Shown here: one piece after another, positions 27,851 through 35,687 of the stretch
Position numbering within the stretch: the stretch's first letter is position 1
How the letters are laid out: each line of letters starts with the position of its first letter
Source: AP-15 sp963814805
GTDB lineage: Bacteria > Pseudomonadota > Alphaproteobacteria > ATCC43930 > CGMCC-115725
Direction of reading: 5' to 3'
DNA length: 64,000 nucleotides
Assembly: GCA_963814805.1 (NCBI GenBank)
Contig: CAWFER010000005.1
Span: 27,650 to 91,649 of the forward strand
The notes under the pieces: generated by a model
What the model saw: only the letters and a program-made list of their open reading frames with translations
Told to the model about the DNA's origin: nothing
The model's database searches: none
Program-made: the position numbers and the translations under genes

Positions 27851-28888
27851 AAGGCTTATGCCGTTATTTCCGGGGAGACCAACATTTGGTAGGTGAAGGG
27901 GGTGTGGCCGGCGGCGATGGCGAGTAGCGAACGGAAGGCGGCGTGCCGGGTTTGGCGGCGGTTGAATCGGAAGACGAATTCGTCGAGGTAGGATTGGAGA
28001 TGGCGGCGACGCAGGCCGTGATAGACGCCCAAAGCCCAGACCTTGAGGTTGGAGAAGATGCGGTGCACCCAAGGCAGGACGACATGGGCGGCCATCTTGC
28101 CGATGACGTGAGGATCGTGGCCGACGCCGGGCGCGCCGGGATAGGCGGACCATCCGTCGGTCCTGGCGGTGGTTCCCGGGGCGAGGTTGTCGGCGATAAA
28201 GGGATGCAGGCTGGCGGCCGAGTAGTCGGGCACCTCGGCGAGCCGGACGCGGCCCGGACCGGCGCCGCCATCCTCGACCTCGACGGCGCCGACGACCAGC
28301 ATCTTGCCCTGGTGGCTGCGTCCGCCGCCGCCGGTCACAGGATCGTTCTTGCTGCGGCAGGCGATCTCGGTCTCATCGACCTCGACCAGACCGGCGAGCG
28401 GGCTGCGGTCAGGCGCCACCATGCTGCGGCGCAGCTTGGCGCAGATCAGCCAGGCCGTCTTGTAGGAGCCGAGGGCGAGCTGACGTTGCAGTTGCCAGGC
28501 CGAGATGCCGTTGGAGTGGGTGGCCATCAGATAGGCCGCCCAGAACCAGATGGTCAGCGACAGTTTGGAGTGGTGCATGATGGTGCCGGCGGTCACCGAG
28601 GTCTGCTTGCCGCAGGCGGCGCATTCCCAGGTCCACGGCTTGGTCTGCAGTTCCCAGGCCTTGGCCTTGCCGCAGGCGCGACAGACGAAGCCCTCGGGCC
28701 AGCGTGCCGCGAACAGGTATCTGACGCAGGCGGCCTGATCCGGGAAGCGCTGCTGGAACTCCATCAGGGAGCGGGGAAAATCGGTCATGCCGGCCTCGCG
28801 AGAGCAGATGTTCGATGTTTGTTCCTAACACCGATCCGCCCGCTCCACCACAACTAATTGATCCACCGGACGCAGAGGGATAAGCCTT
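27851..28888 (-). mobile_element. IS1595-family insertion sequence, copy A
   Basis: 1038-bp element bounded by imperfect terminal repeats (AAGGCTTATCCC at its left end on the minus strand, AAGGCTTATGCC at the other). It is nearly identical to copy B (29929-30965) and in opposite orientation. The flanking octamers TCAAGAGT and CGGAATAG do not match, so no target duplication survives; a deletion or rearrangement next to the element is likely. Confidence 0.88.
27856..28788 (-). CDS. IS1595-family transposase (copy A)
   Basis: 310-residue transposase. N-terminal zinc ribbon (CRACGKAKAW, CAACGKQT), then the nuclease core: first Asp in VEVDETEIACRS, second in TDGWSAY, and the third-position Asn/Lys region VLPWVHRIFSNLKVW. 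Compared with copy B it has one extra base near the 3' end, so its last residues are LVSPEITA instead of LVSRK, and FVFRFNRR instead of FVFQFNRR. Catalytic residues look intact. Confidence 0.93.
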   Translation of the reverse strand: MTDFPRSLMEFQQRFPDQAACVRYLFAARWPEGFVCRACGKAKAWELQTKPWTWECAACGKQTSVTAGTIMHHSKLSLTIWFWAAYLMATHSNGISAWQLQRQLALGSYKTAWLICAKLRRSMVAPDRSPLAGLVEVDETEIACRSKNDPVTGGGGRSHQGKMLVVGAVEVEDGGAGPGRVRLAEVPDYSAASLHPFIADNLAPGTTARTDGWSAYPGAPGVGHDPHVIGKMAAHVVLPWVHRIFSNLKVWALGVYHGLRRRHLQSYLDEFVFRFNRRQTRHAAFRSLLAIAAGHTPFTYQMLVSPEITA

Positions 28889-29005
28889 CGGAATAGATAT
28901 AATTCCACGGCCGCAACGTGACCCTATATCCGGAGAACGCAGCATCCAACCCTTGGGAAAATAAATATGTAACCTTATTGGAGGTTAGAGAAGTAGTAGA
29001 TGACA

Positions 29006-29304
29006 TTACCAAGGAGAGAGAATATTTAGGTAAGATCGTTCAGTATCTCCTAAATCCTCAAGATACTTCACTGCCATTGCTGCTCGCAGAACAGCCTGCA
29101 CGGCCTCATCTTCGCCGCCGTAAGGAAAAGCAAAGTCAAATGGACATTTCCCGCGCAGCGCAAAGACGCCCGCCTCAACCATCCTAGCGGTAACATCGTA
29201 GCCAGCCTTTTCCCACTCGTCGCGTTCGCAAGCCAAGAAACTTCAACGGGATAATTGCCGCCGCAACCGTGAGTTCTAGGGGCAACCGCCAACGTCTCCA
29301 CCAC
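29006..29304 (-). pseudogene. Small hypothetical protein, frameshifted
   Basis: About 99 residues when two frames are joined near 29237: a GTG start at 29304 with LAVAPRTHGCGGNYPVEVSWLA, continuing in the next frame as CERDEWEKAGYDVTARMVEA, GKCPFDFAFPYGG and AMAVKYLEDLG. The continuous, non-arginine-rich composition across the break argues that it was one gene. It is divergent from the cyclase-like gene. I do not recognise the family. Confidence 0.4.
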
Positions 29305-29920
29305 CAGACCCTTATGAACATCTCCTAGTGGCGTATTTTGATATTATTGGATGGACAAAGTCATGTAACGATAAAAACGAATATGCACGAGTTACCGATG
29401 TTGCGCAGCGTCTCGGCCAGCTCCCCAATAATTTTCGCAACGAACTCAAACAACAACTGCTAGAAACCCCCGGTATCACGGTCGATCCCGCTCACCAAAA
29501 GATGGAAGTGGTTACGTTTTCTGACAATATTGCTGTATCAACATCCATTGAAACCGACCATGATACTTTCTTCAAATTTATATCCTTTGTGTGTCGTGAG
29601 TTGCTGACACTGGGCTTCCTGACCCGCGGAGGCGTTGCAGCAGGTGAGCTTCGCCATGTCGAGAATGTGATTTTTGGGCCTGCGCTCATCGAGGCGGTCA
29701 GTTTGGAAAAGGAAGCTATTTACCCCAGAATCTTGTGCAGTAACAGCTTGATTGAGTACATCAAAGAACATGCAGTTGCCTAACATCATTATAAACGATC
29801 AGCTCGGACGGCCAATATTAAACATCCTGTGCTCCGTAAAACGGCACAACCCAGCATCATGGATGGACATCGAAAAGGTTATTTTCCAAACAATCTCTAC
29901 GATGGTTGCCAATACCGCTC

Positions 29921-29928
29921 CAGAAAAA
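29921..29928. repeat. Target-site duplication, left copy
   Basis: CAGAAAAA directly before IS1595 copy B, matching 30966-30973 exactly. An 8-bp duplication is the normal product of IS1595-family insertion and fixes the element ends. Confidence 0.9.
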
Positions 29929-30965
29929 AAGGCTTATCCCTCTGCGTCCGGTGGATCAATTAGTTGTGGTGGAGCGGGCGGATCGGTGTTAGGAACAAAC
30001 ATCGAACATCTGCTCTCGCGAGGCCGGCATGACCGATTTTCCCCGCTCCCTGATGGAGTTCCAGCAGCGCTTCCCGGATCAGGCCGCCTGCGTCAGATAC
30101 CTGTTCGCGGCACGCTGGCCCGAGGGCTTCGTCTGTCGCGCCTGCGGCAAGGCCAAGGCCTGGGAACTGCAGACCAAGCCGTGGACCTGGGAATGCGCCG
30201 CCTGCGGCAAGCAGACCTCGGTGACCGCCGGCACCATCATGCACCACTCCAAACTGTCGCTGACCATCTGGTTCTGGGCGGCCTATCTGATGGCCACCCA
30301 CTCCAACGGCATCTCGGCCTGGCAACTGCAACGTCAGCTCGCCCTCGGCTCCTACAAGACGGCCTGGCTGATCTGCGCCAAGCTGCGCCGCAGCATGGTG
30401 GCGCCTGACCGCAGCCCGCTCGCCGGTCTGGTCGAGGTCGATGAGACCGAGATCGCCTGCCGCAGCAAGAACGATCCTGTGACCGGCGGCGGCGGACGCA
30501 GCCACCAGGGCAAGATGCTGGTCGTCGGCGCCGTCGAGGTCGAGGATGGCGGCGCCGGTCCGGGCCGCGTCCGGCTCGCCGAGGTGCCCGACTACTCGGC
30601 CGCCAGCCTGCATCCCTTTATCGCCGACAACCTCGCCCCGGGAACCACCGCCAGGACCGACGGATGGTCCGCCTATCCCGGCGCGCCCGGCGTCGGCCAC
30701 GATCCTCACGTCATCGGCAAGATGGCCGCCCATGTCGTCCTGCCTTGGGTGCACCGCATCTTCTCCAACCTCAAGGTCTGGGCTTTGGGCGTCTATCACG
30801 GCCTGCGTCGCCGCCATCTCCAATCCTACCTCGACGAATTCGTCTTCCAATTCAACCGCCGCCAAACCCGGCACGCCGCCTTCCGTTCGCTACTCGCCAT
30901 CGCCGCCGGCCACACCCCCTTCACCTACCAAATGTTGGTTTCCCGGAAATAACGGCATAAGCCTT
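29929..30965 (+). mobile_element. IS1595-family insertion sequence, copy B
   Basis: 1037-bp element with terminal repeats AAGGCTTATCCC and (reversed) AAGGCTTATGCC, flanked by perfect CAGAAAAA duplications. It lies inverted relative to copy A, 1040 bp away. The duplication shows it jumped into the cyclase-like gene on its own rather than as half of a composite transposon. Confidence 0.93.
30029..30952 (+). CDS. IS1595-family transposase (copy B)
   Basis: 307-residue transposase, the same as copy A apart from Gln for Arg in FVFQFNRR and a shorter C-terminus (LVSRK). Zinc ribbon and catalytic Asp residues (VEVDETEIA, TDGWSAY) plus the SNLK segment are intact, so it is probably the active form. 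It sits in an element with clean duplications, which indicates fairly recent movement. Confidence 0.94.
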   Translation: MTDFPRSLMEFQQRFPDQAACVRYLFAARWPEGFVCRACGKAKAWELQTKPWTWECAACGKQTSVTAGTIMHHSKLSLTIWFWAAYLMATHSNGISAWQLQRQLALGSYKTAWLICAKLRRSMVAPDRSPLAGLVEVDETEIACRSKNDPVTGGGGRSHQGKMLVVGAVEVEDGGAGPGRVRLAEVPDYSAASLHPFIADNLAPGTTARTDGWSAYPGAPGVGHDPHVIGKMAAHVVLPWVHRIFSNLKVWALGVYHGLRRRHLQSYLDEFVFQFNRRQTRHAAFRSLLAIAAGHTPFTYQMLVSRK

Positions 30966-30973
30966 CAGAAAAA
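30966..30973. repeat. Target-site duplication, right copy
   Basis: CAGAAAAA directly after IS1595 copy B, identical to 29921-29928. Confidence 0.9.
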
Positions 30974-31057
30974 TACCTGGAAAAGTGGCGCTTCATGCGT
31001 GACGTGTTACCAATAATGGTCCGCGCAGCACCCGCCTGCTAAGACCCGATGGCGCGA

Positions 31058-31471
31058 TCAGACCGCGACGAAGCGGCCGTTCTCTATTGCTATGCGGCGG
31101 GTGCAGATTGGACAGCTGAAGGCGGTTTGTTTCGAGGCAGCGTACACACTGCGGGAACAATGGGGGCAGAGACCGGCCCACAATCCACGCCGAGGCGTGA
31201 AATTCCTGCTAAAGAATGAATAAAGCCCGAGCATGGCGACGGCTACCCCTAAGATCGGATGGAAGAAGAACAAAATCACAGCGATACAAAGCGCAGCTAT
31301 CAGTATTAATATACTCCACAGTAAGCTAGAAAATGCGCCAAATGCAGTACCCCGTACTGTCCCACGCCGATTTATATATGCCCACGGCATATAAGTGGCA
31401 GAAATCGCTTCATCCTGATTTCGCACTATGGCTTCCGCTCTTCCGTGGCCCGTGCGCCTACCACATTCCAA
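31058..31471 (-). CDS. Membrane protein with zinc-ribbon ends, unknown function
   Basis: Up to 137 residues. It begins with a single CLECG-type knuckle, has two transmembrane stretches (LLWSILILIAALCIAVILFFF and ILGVAVAMLGLYSFF) and ends with a zinc ribbon (GLCPHCSRSVY and FSCPICTRRIA). TTG 31471 is the first possible start after an in-frame stop; ATG 31390 (MPWAYINRRG) is the alternative. AT-richer than core genes. I do not recognise the family. Confidence 0.5.
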   Translation of the reverse strand: MECGRRTGHGRAEAIVRNQDEAISATYMPWAYINRRGTVRGTAFGAFSSLLWSILILIAALCIAVILFFFHPILGVAVAMLGLYSFFSRNFTPRRGLWAGLCPHCSRSVYAASKQTAFSCPICTRRIAIENGRFVAV

Positions 31472-31628
31472 ACATGGTTAATTCACCGCGCCACCATAAT
31501 TTTCCATATAGTAGATTTATGCACCAAGCGCCGCACCAATTTTCCGTACGATCGGCTATACGGCTTTGCCGAGCGGCACCGGACAGATCATCAAGCTCCC
31601 GTGGACGCCAGCCCGCAAATTCCCGCTG

Positions 31629-32003
31629 CTAATAAGCGTAATCGGTGAAGACCGGGTTAATTTCGCCGTGCGGAAATCTTCGAGCAATTCTTCGGCGGAG
31701 GTGCGGCCGGAGCCGGCGATCGCGAATAATGGATCGAGAAAATGGGTCTCGTCCTCGCCGGCCGCACTGCGCCTTGCGCGGCGGTGCAGCCCTTCGCGGA
31801 CGATGTCGAGCATTTCGAGCGCCACCTCGCGCAGGGTGCGGGTGCGCAATGGCGTCGCCAACGCCAGCCGCGGCACGTCCCAGCGCATCGCTTCGCGCTC
31901 CGCGGCGGTCCAATCGGCGACCAAATCGTAGGCGGCGTTGAGCGCCGTCTGATCGTAGAAAATCCCGACCCACAAGGGCGGCAATGCGCACGCCGCCGCC
32001 ACG
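31629..32003 (-). pseudogene. gshA: Glutamate-cysteine ligase, C-terminal fragment
   Basis: About 125 residues of the alphaproteobacterial/plant-type glutamate-cysteine ligase C-terminus: PPLWVGIFYDQTAL, DLVADWTAAEREAMR, EMLDIVREGL, GEDETHFLDPL, SGRTSAEELLEDF, and the end INPVFTDYAY in another frame after one missing base near 31670. The upstream three-quarters, including the active site, is absent; an IS630 fragment lies where it should continue. Non-functional. Another full gshA presumably exists elsewhere because GST-type genes are kept. Confidence 0.75.
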
Positions 32004-32035
32004 GGTCACCACCCGGGCGGTTTTATCGGCCGCTA

Positions 32036-32296
32036 TCAGCGGTTGCCAAGCTTGCGGGTCTGATCGCGCACCAGACCCTCGATCCCCGCTTCAGCAAAGC
32101 GCTGTTGCCAGCGCCACACCGTCAGCCGGCTGACCCCGATGCTGTGGACAACCTGCTGCGCCGGTCCTCGATCGGCCGAGGCGAGCACAATCCGCGCCGG
32201 CTCGACATGCTTGTGCGGCCGGTTGCGCTCCTCTGCAATCGCCTGCAACCGTTCCCGGTCCGCCGCGCCGATGATCACACATACGCTCTGAGCCAT
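32036..32296 (-). pseudogene. IS630-family transposase, N-terminal HTH fragment
   Basis: 86 residues holding the helix-turn-helix of IS630/Tc1-mariner-like transposases: EPARIVLASADRGPAQQVV, IGVSRLTVWRWQQRFAEAG, IEGLVRDQTR. The catalytic DDE domain is missing; the frame stops soon after. A remnant next to the truncated gshA. Confidence 0.75.
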
Positions 32297-32481
32297 GAGA
32301 CGGTATCGCAGACCTTGTAATTCTAATGAATGCGTCAGAACCTATCATGATCACGCCTCCGCCCAGTTTCACGGCCCTGTGGACCTTAGAGCCTAGACGC
32401 TATGCAAAGGTTAAGTCGCGGCCGGTTGCGCGGCGGATGGCAGACGGCTATGGTTCCGTCTTCGGCGGGAGCCGCCCTGGT

Positions 32482-32558
32482 CGGAGCGTAGCGCAGCCTG
32501 GTAGCGCATCAGCATGGGGTGCTGAGGGTCGAGAGTTCGAATCTCTCCGCTCCGACCA
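32482..32558 (+). tRNA. tRNA-Pro (anticodon GGG)
   Basis: 77 bases: acceptor CGGAGCG/CGCTCCG, D arm with AGCCTGGTAGCGC, anticodon loop ATGGGGT giving GGG, T arm GAGAGTTCGAATCTCTC, discriminator A and encoded CCA. Decodes CCC. The bases upstream contain the IS630 and gshA remnants. Confidence 0.95.
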
Positions 32559-32608
32559 ATCCCGTCTCCCACGCCGCCGGACATAGCGCCGACGCGCAGG
32601 AGGACGGC

Positions 32609-33538
32609 ATGAGCGCTGACAAACCCGATCGCGACCCGTATCGCCAAGCCAGTCCAGAACCCTGGCAATGGCCCGAGGCGGAATGGCGCAAGCGGGTCAA
32701 CCGGGTCCGCGCCGGGCGCAAGCTGCGGCCGGTGGAATGGCCGGGCGGGGCGCGCTGCGCCGTGGCCTTGTCGTTCGACAGCGATCATGAGACCAGCGAT
32801 TTGCGCGACGGCGGCAACTCGATCGGCCGGCTCGCCTGGGGCCAGTTCGGCAACCGGGTGGGCGTGCCGCGGATTCTGCGGGTGCTCGAAAAGCATGGCG
32901 TCAAGGCGAGCTTTTACGTGCCCGCGGTGACCGCGTTGCTGCATCCGGACGAGCAGCGCCGGGTCATCGCCGAGGGCCACGAGATCGGCATCCACGGCTG
33001 GATCCACGAGCTGAACTCGGTGCTGCCCTATGAGGCCGAACGCGACCTGATGCTGCGCTCGGCCGATACGCTCGAAAAGGTGAGCGGGGTGCGGCCAGTC
33101 GGCCTGCGCACGCCGTCCTGGGATTTCAGCCGGCACACCCTCGAGATCGAGCAGGAGATGGGGCTCGTCTATGATTCGTCGCTGATGGCGGACGAGGATT
33201 GCTACGAATTGCTGCTCGACGGCGCCCCGACCGGGGTCGTCGAATTGCCGGTCGAATGGGTGCGCGACGACGCGGTCTATTTGATGATGAACCGATTTTC
33301 AGCGTTGCGGCCGTACACGCCGCCGGGCGACGTGTTCGACATCTTCCGCCGCGAATTCGACGCGGCCCATGCCGAGGGCGGCATCTTTCAACTGACGATG
33401 CATCCGCACGTGATCGGCTATCGCTCGCGCATCTGGATCCTCGACGAGATCATCCGCCACGCCAAGGCGCAAGAGGGGGTGTGGTTTGCGACCCACGCCC
33501 AAGTGGTCGATTGGGCAAGGCGGCACGCGGTACGATGA
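32609..33538 (+). CDS. Polysaccharide deacetylase family protein (NodB-like, PuuE-type)
   Basis: 309-residue NodB-homology hydrolase. The metal/base region is ALSFDSDHETSD, followed by GHEIGIHGWIHELNS, GLRTPSWDFS and FQLTMHPHVIGYRS. No signal peptide, so it acts in the cytoplasm; this, and the overall pattern, resemble PuuE-type amidohydrolases (allantoinase or cyclic imidase) rather than cell-wall deacetylases. ATG 32609 follows AGGAGGA. It is 15 bases upstream of era. Confidence 0.85.
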   Translation: MSADKPDRDPYRQASPEPWQWPEAEWRKRVNRVRAGRKLRPVEWPGGARCAVALSFDSDHETSDLRDGGNSIGRLAWGQFGNRVGVPRILRVLEKHGVKASFYVPAVTALLHPDEQRRVIAEGHEIGIHGWIHELNSVLPYEAERDLMLRSADTLEKVSGVRPVGLRTPSWDFSRHTLEIEQEMGLVYDSSLMADEDCYELLLDGAPTGVVELPVEWVRDDAVYLMMNRFSALRPYTPPGDVFDIFRREFDAAHAEGGIFQLTMHPHVIGYRSRIWILDEIIRHAKAQEGVWFATHAQVVDWARRHAVR

Positions 33539-33553
33539 CCAGGCGGCGACCTG

Positions 33554-34483
33554 ATGGTTGACGGGTCTGCGACCACGCCAACCCGCTGCGGCTATGTGGC
33601 GCTGATCGGCGCGCCGAATGCCGGCAAATCGACCCTGCTGAACCGGCTCATCGGCCGTAAGCTGGCGATCGTCACCCCAAAGGCGCAGACGACGCGCGCG
33701 CGTCTCCTCGGCATCGCCATCGAAGGCCCAGCGCAGCTCGTCTATGTCGACACCCCCGGCATTTTTGCGCCGCGCCGCCGGCTCGACCGGGCGATGGTGT
33801 CGGCGGCCTGGTCGGGGGCCGAGGACGCCGACGAGACCGTGCTCCTGGTCGACGCCGAGCGGTCGGGATCGGGGCGCGGGATCGACCACGATACCGGGCG
33901 CATCCTCGATCGCCTCTCCGAGCGCGGCCGCCGCTCGGTGCTGGCGCTGAACAAGATCGACCTGGTGCGCCGCGACGCGCTGCTCGGCCTCGCCGCGACC
34001 CTGTCGGCCCGAGGACATTTCGACCCGGTCTTTATGATCTCCGGGCTCGGCGGCGATGGGGTCGAGGATCTGAAGCGCTATCTCGCCGCCGCCGTGCCGC
34101 CGGGGCCCTGGCTGTTTCCCCCTGATCAGCTGTCGGATGCACCCGAGCGGCTGATCGCGGCCGAAATCACCCGCGAGCAGGTGTTTCTGCAATTGCACGA
34201 CGAGTTGCCCTATGCCTCGACGGTCGAGACCGAGAGCTGGCGGGACCGGCCCGACGGCAGCGTGCGCATTGAGCAGGTGATCTATGTCGAGCGCCAGAGC
34301 CAGCGCGCGATCGTGCTCGGTGAAGGCGGCCAGCGGATCAAGACGATCGGCGCGCGCGCCCGCGCCGAGCTTGAACAGATGCTGTCGCGGCGGGTGCATC
34401 TGTTCCTGTTCGTCAAGGTGCGCCAGCACTGGGGCGAAGACCGCGAGCGCTTTGCGGCGCTCGGCCTCGATTACGACGCCTGA
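33554..34483 (+). CDS. era: GTPase Era
   Basis: 309-residue ribosome-assembly GTPase that binds 16S rRNA near its 3' end. G1 GAPNAGKST, G3 DTPGIF, G4 NKID, and the C-terminal KH domain with VLGEGGQRIKTIG are all intact. Its stop overlaps the recO start (TGATG). rnc (RNase III), usual upstream neighbour in proteobacteria, is replaced by the deacetylase gene. Confidence 0.97.
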   Translation: MVDGSATTPTRCGYVALIGAPNAGKSTLLNRLIGRKLAIVTPKAQTTRARLLGIAIEGPAQLVYVDTPGIFAPRRRLDRAMVSAAWSGAEDADETVLLVDAERSGSGRGIDHDTGRILDRLSERGRRSVLALNKIDLVRRDALLGLAATLSARGHFDPVFMISGLGGDGVEDLKRYLAAAVPPGPWLFPPDQLSDAPERLIAAEITREQVFLQLHDELPYASTVETESWRDRPDGSVRIEQVIYVERQSQRAIVLGEGGQRIKTIGARARAELEQMLSRRVHLFLFVKVRQHWGEDRERFAALGLDYDA

Positions 34484-35217
34484 TGGAGTGGCGCGACGCC
34501 GGGTTTGTCGTGGCGGTGCGCCGGCATGGCGAAAGCGGGCTGATCGTCGAGCTCCTGACCCGCGAGCACGGGCGGCATCTGGGGCTGGTGCACGCCGGCC
34601 AGTCGGCCAAGGCGCGCCCGGTCTTGCAGGCGGGCAACGAGGTCGCGGCGGCCTGGCGCGGACGGCTCGCCGAGCATCTCGGCGCCTTCGCCTGCGAGTT
34701 GGTGCGCGCCCACGCCGCCCGCCTGATCGACGATCCCGACCGGCTGGCCGCCCTCGCCGCGGCGACGGCATTGGTGGCCGCGACCCTGCCCGAGCGCGAA
34801 CCGCACGAAGATGTGTTCGTGGCGTTTGCGTCGATGCTCGACGCACTCGATTCGGCGGCCGACTGGCCGGCGCGCTATGTTACATGGGAGTGCAGCCTGT
34901 TGGCGGCCTTAGGGTTCGGCCTCGACCTGAGCCGTTGCGCCGCGACCGGCGCCACCGCTGGCCTCGCCTATGTCTCGCCCCGTTCCGGCCGCGCGGTATC
35001 GCGGGCGGCGGGGCGGCCCTATCATGACAAGTTATTGCCATTGCCCGATTTTCTGTGGCGGGATGCGGTTGCCGACAGCGAGGAGATCGTCGCCGGCCTG
35101 CGGCTGACGGGGCATTTTCTGCTGCATCATGTGCTGCTGCCGCAAGGCCATGCCCTGCCGCCGGCGCGCGACCGCCTCACCCAGCGCATGCAGCGCCCGA
35201 GCGTCGCTACTGCGTAA
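34483..35217 (+). CDS. recO: DNA repair protein RecO
   Basis: 244-residue RecFOR-pathway mediator that loads RecA onto SSB-coated DNA. N-terminal OB fold (MEWRDAGFVVAVRRHGESG, LTREHGRHLGLVHAG), then an all-helical domain with ARYVTWECSLLAALGFGLDLSRC and FLLHHVLLPQG. Normal size, translationally coupled to era. Confidence 0.95.
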   Translation: MEWRDAGFVVAVRRHGESGLIVELLTREHGRHLGLVHAGQSAKARPVLQAGNEVAAAWRGRLAEHLGAFACELVRAHAARLIDDPDRLAALAAATALVAATLPEREPHEDVFVAFASMLDALDSAADWPARYVTWECSLLAALGFGLDLSRCAATGATAGLAYVSPRSGRAVSRAAGRPYHDKLLPLPDFLWRDAVADSEEIVAGLRLTGHFLLHHVLLPQGHALPPARDRLTQRMQRPSVATA

Positions 35218-35687
35218 TTGTCCTAAAACGCGCTATTCGAACATAAGTTCAGGCTGCAGACGGCGCGCGAAGACGCTGGCCAGCTAAGAACTATCCAACC
35301 GGGTGTAGGAGCAGGTAGGACGAGCGGCCTTTGTATTGTACGCTGGGTGGCCTATGCTTCTGGCGGCTTTCCAGCGAACCTTGTTGGTATAAGCTATGGC
35401 CCGCTCGCTCTCTCCTTCCCCTTTACCGGTTTCACCAACAGGCAATCGCCGGTACATTAGGCGTCGCGCCTATCCCCGCGGGCAAGCCGTTCGGCCCGTC
35501 GGGGATCGAAACCTCGGCCGGCACGTACAGTCTGCGCCGCGGGCCGCCGCAGGGATTCGAACGCCGGAGCCCCGATCCCGTCACAGAAGCCGTTTCGTCT
35601 TGAAATACAGCCGCAGCAGTGAGTACCATCTTAATTGAGAGCGTCCAGGAGACCCTGGATTAACCTTTACGACATCGGAGCATCTCT
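35218..35687. other. Intergenic region after recO
   Basis: 470 bases with no supportable gene. Short frames here lack family features. A T-arm-like stretch near 35550 does not extend to a cloverleaf. GC falls towards the secreted-protein gene, marking the edge of AT-richer DNA. Confidence 0.4.

Larger units (their letters stand above)
29280..31042 (+). pseudogene. Cyclase-like single-domain protein, interrupted by IS1595 copy B
   Basis: The readable frame holds LLVAYFDIIGWTKS, KMEVVTFSDNIAVS, GFLTRGGVAAGELRH and NVIFGPALIEAVSLEKEAIYPRI. This pattern (FDI-G, SD-I, RGG, GPA) recalls small class III cyclase-fold proteins often seen in defence islands; the assignment is by pattern only. The start is unclear (GTG 29328 or an eroded upstream codon) and one frameshift occurs near 29765-29780. 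Copy B then splits the gene. Removing the IS and one CAGAAAAA gives TAPEKYLEKWRFMRDV and a stop at 31040-31042. Confidence 0.6.

Noticed and set aside
28918..29187. 89-codon plus-strand frame right of IS1595 copy A
   Set aside because: It lies antisense to a better, protein-like minus-strand gene remnant and shows no domain.
27851..30965. Composite transposon formed by the two inverted IS1595 copies
   Set aside because: Copy B has its own matching 8-bp duplications on each side, so it inserted alone; copy A has none shared with B.
33299..34846. 515-codon open frame on the minus strand opposite era and recO
   Set aside because: Arg/Pro-rich text typical of antisense frames in GC-rich genes; era and recO are intact and overlap normally.
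35511..35620. tRNA-like sequence (GTTCGAATCCCTGCGG on the minus strand)
   Set aside because: Only a T-arm half is present; no acceptor, D arm or anticodon stem can be paired around it.
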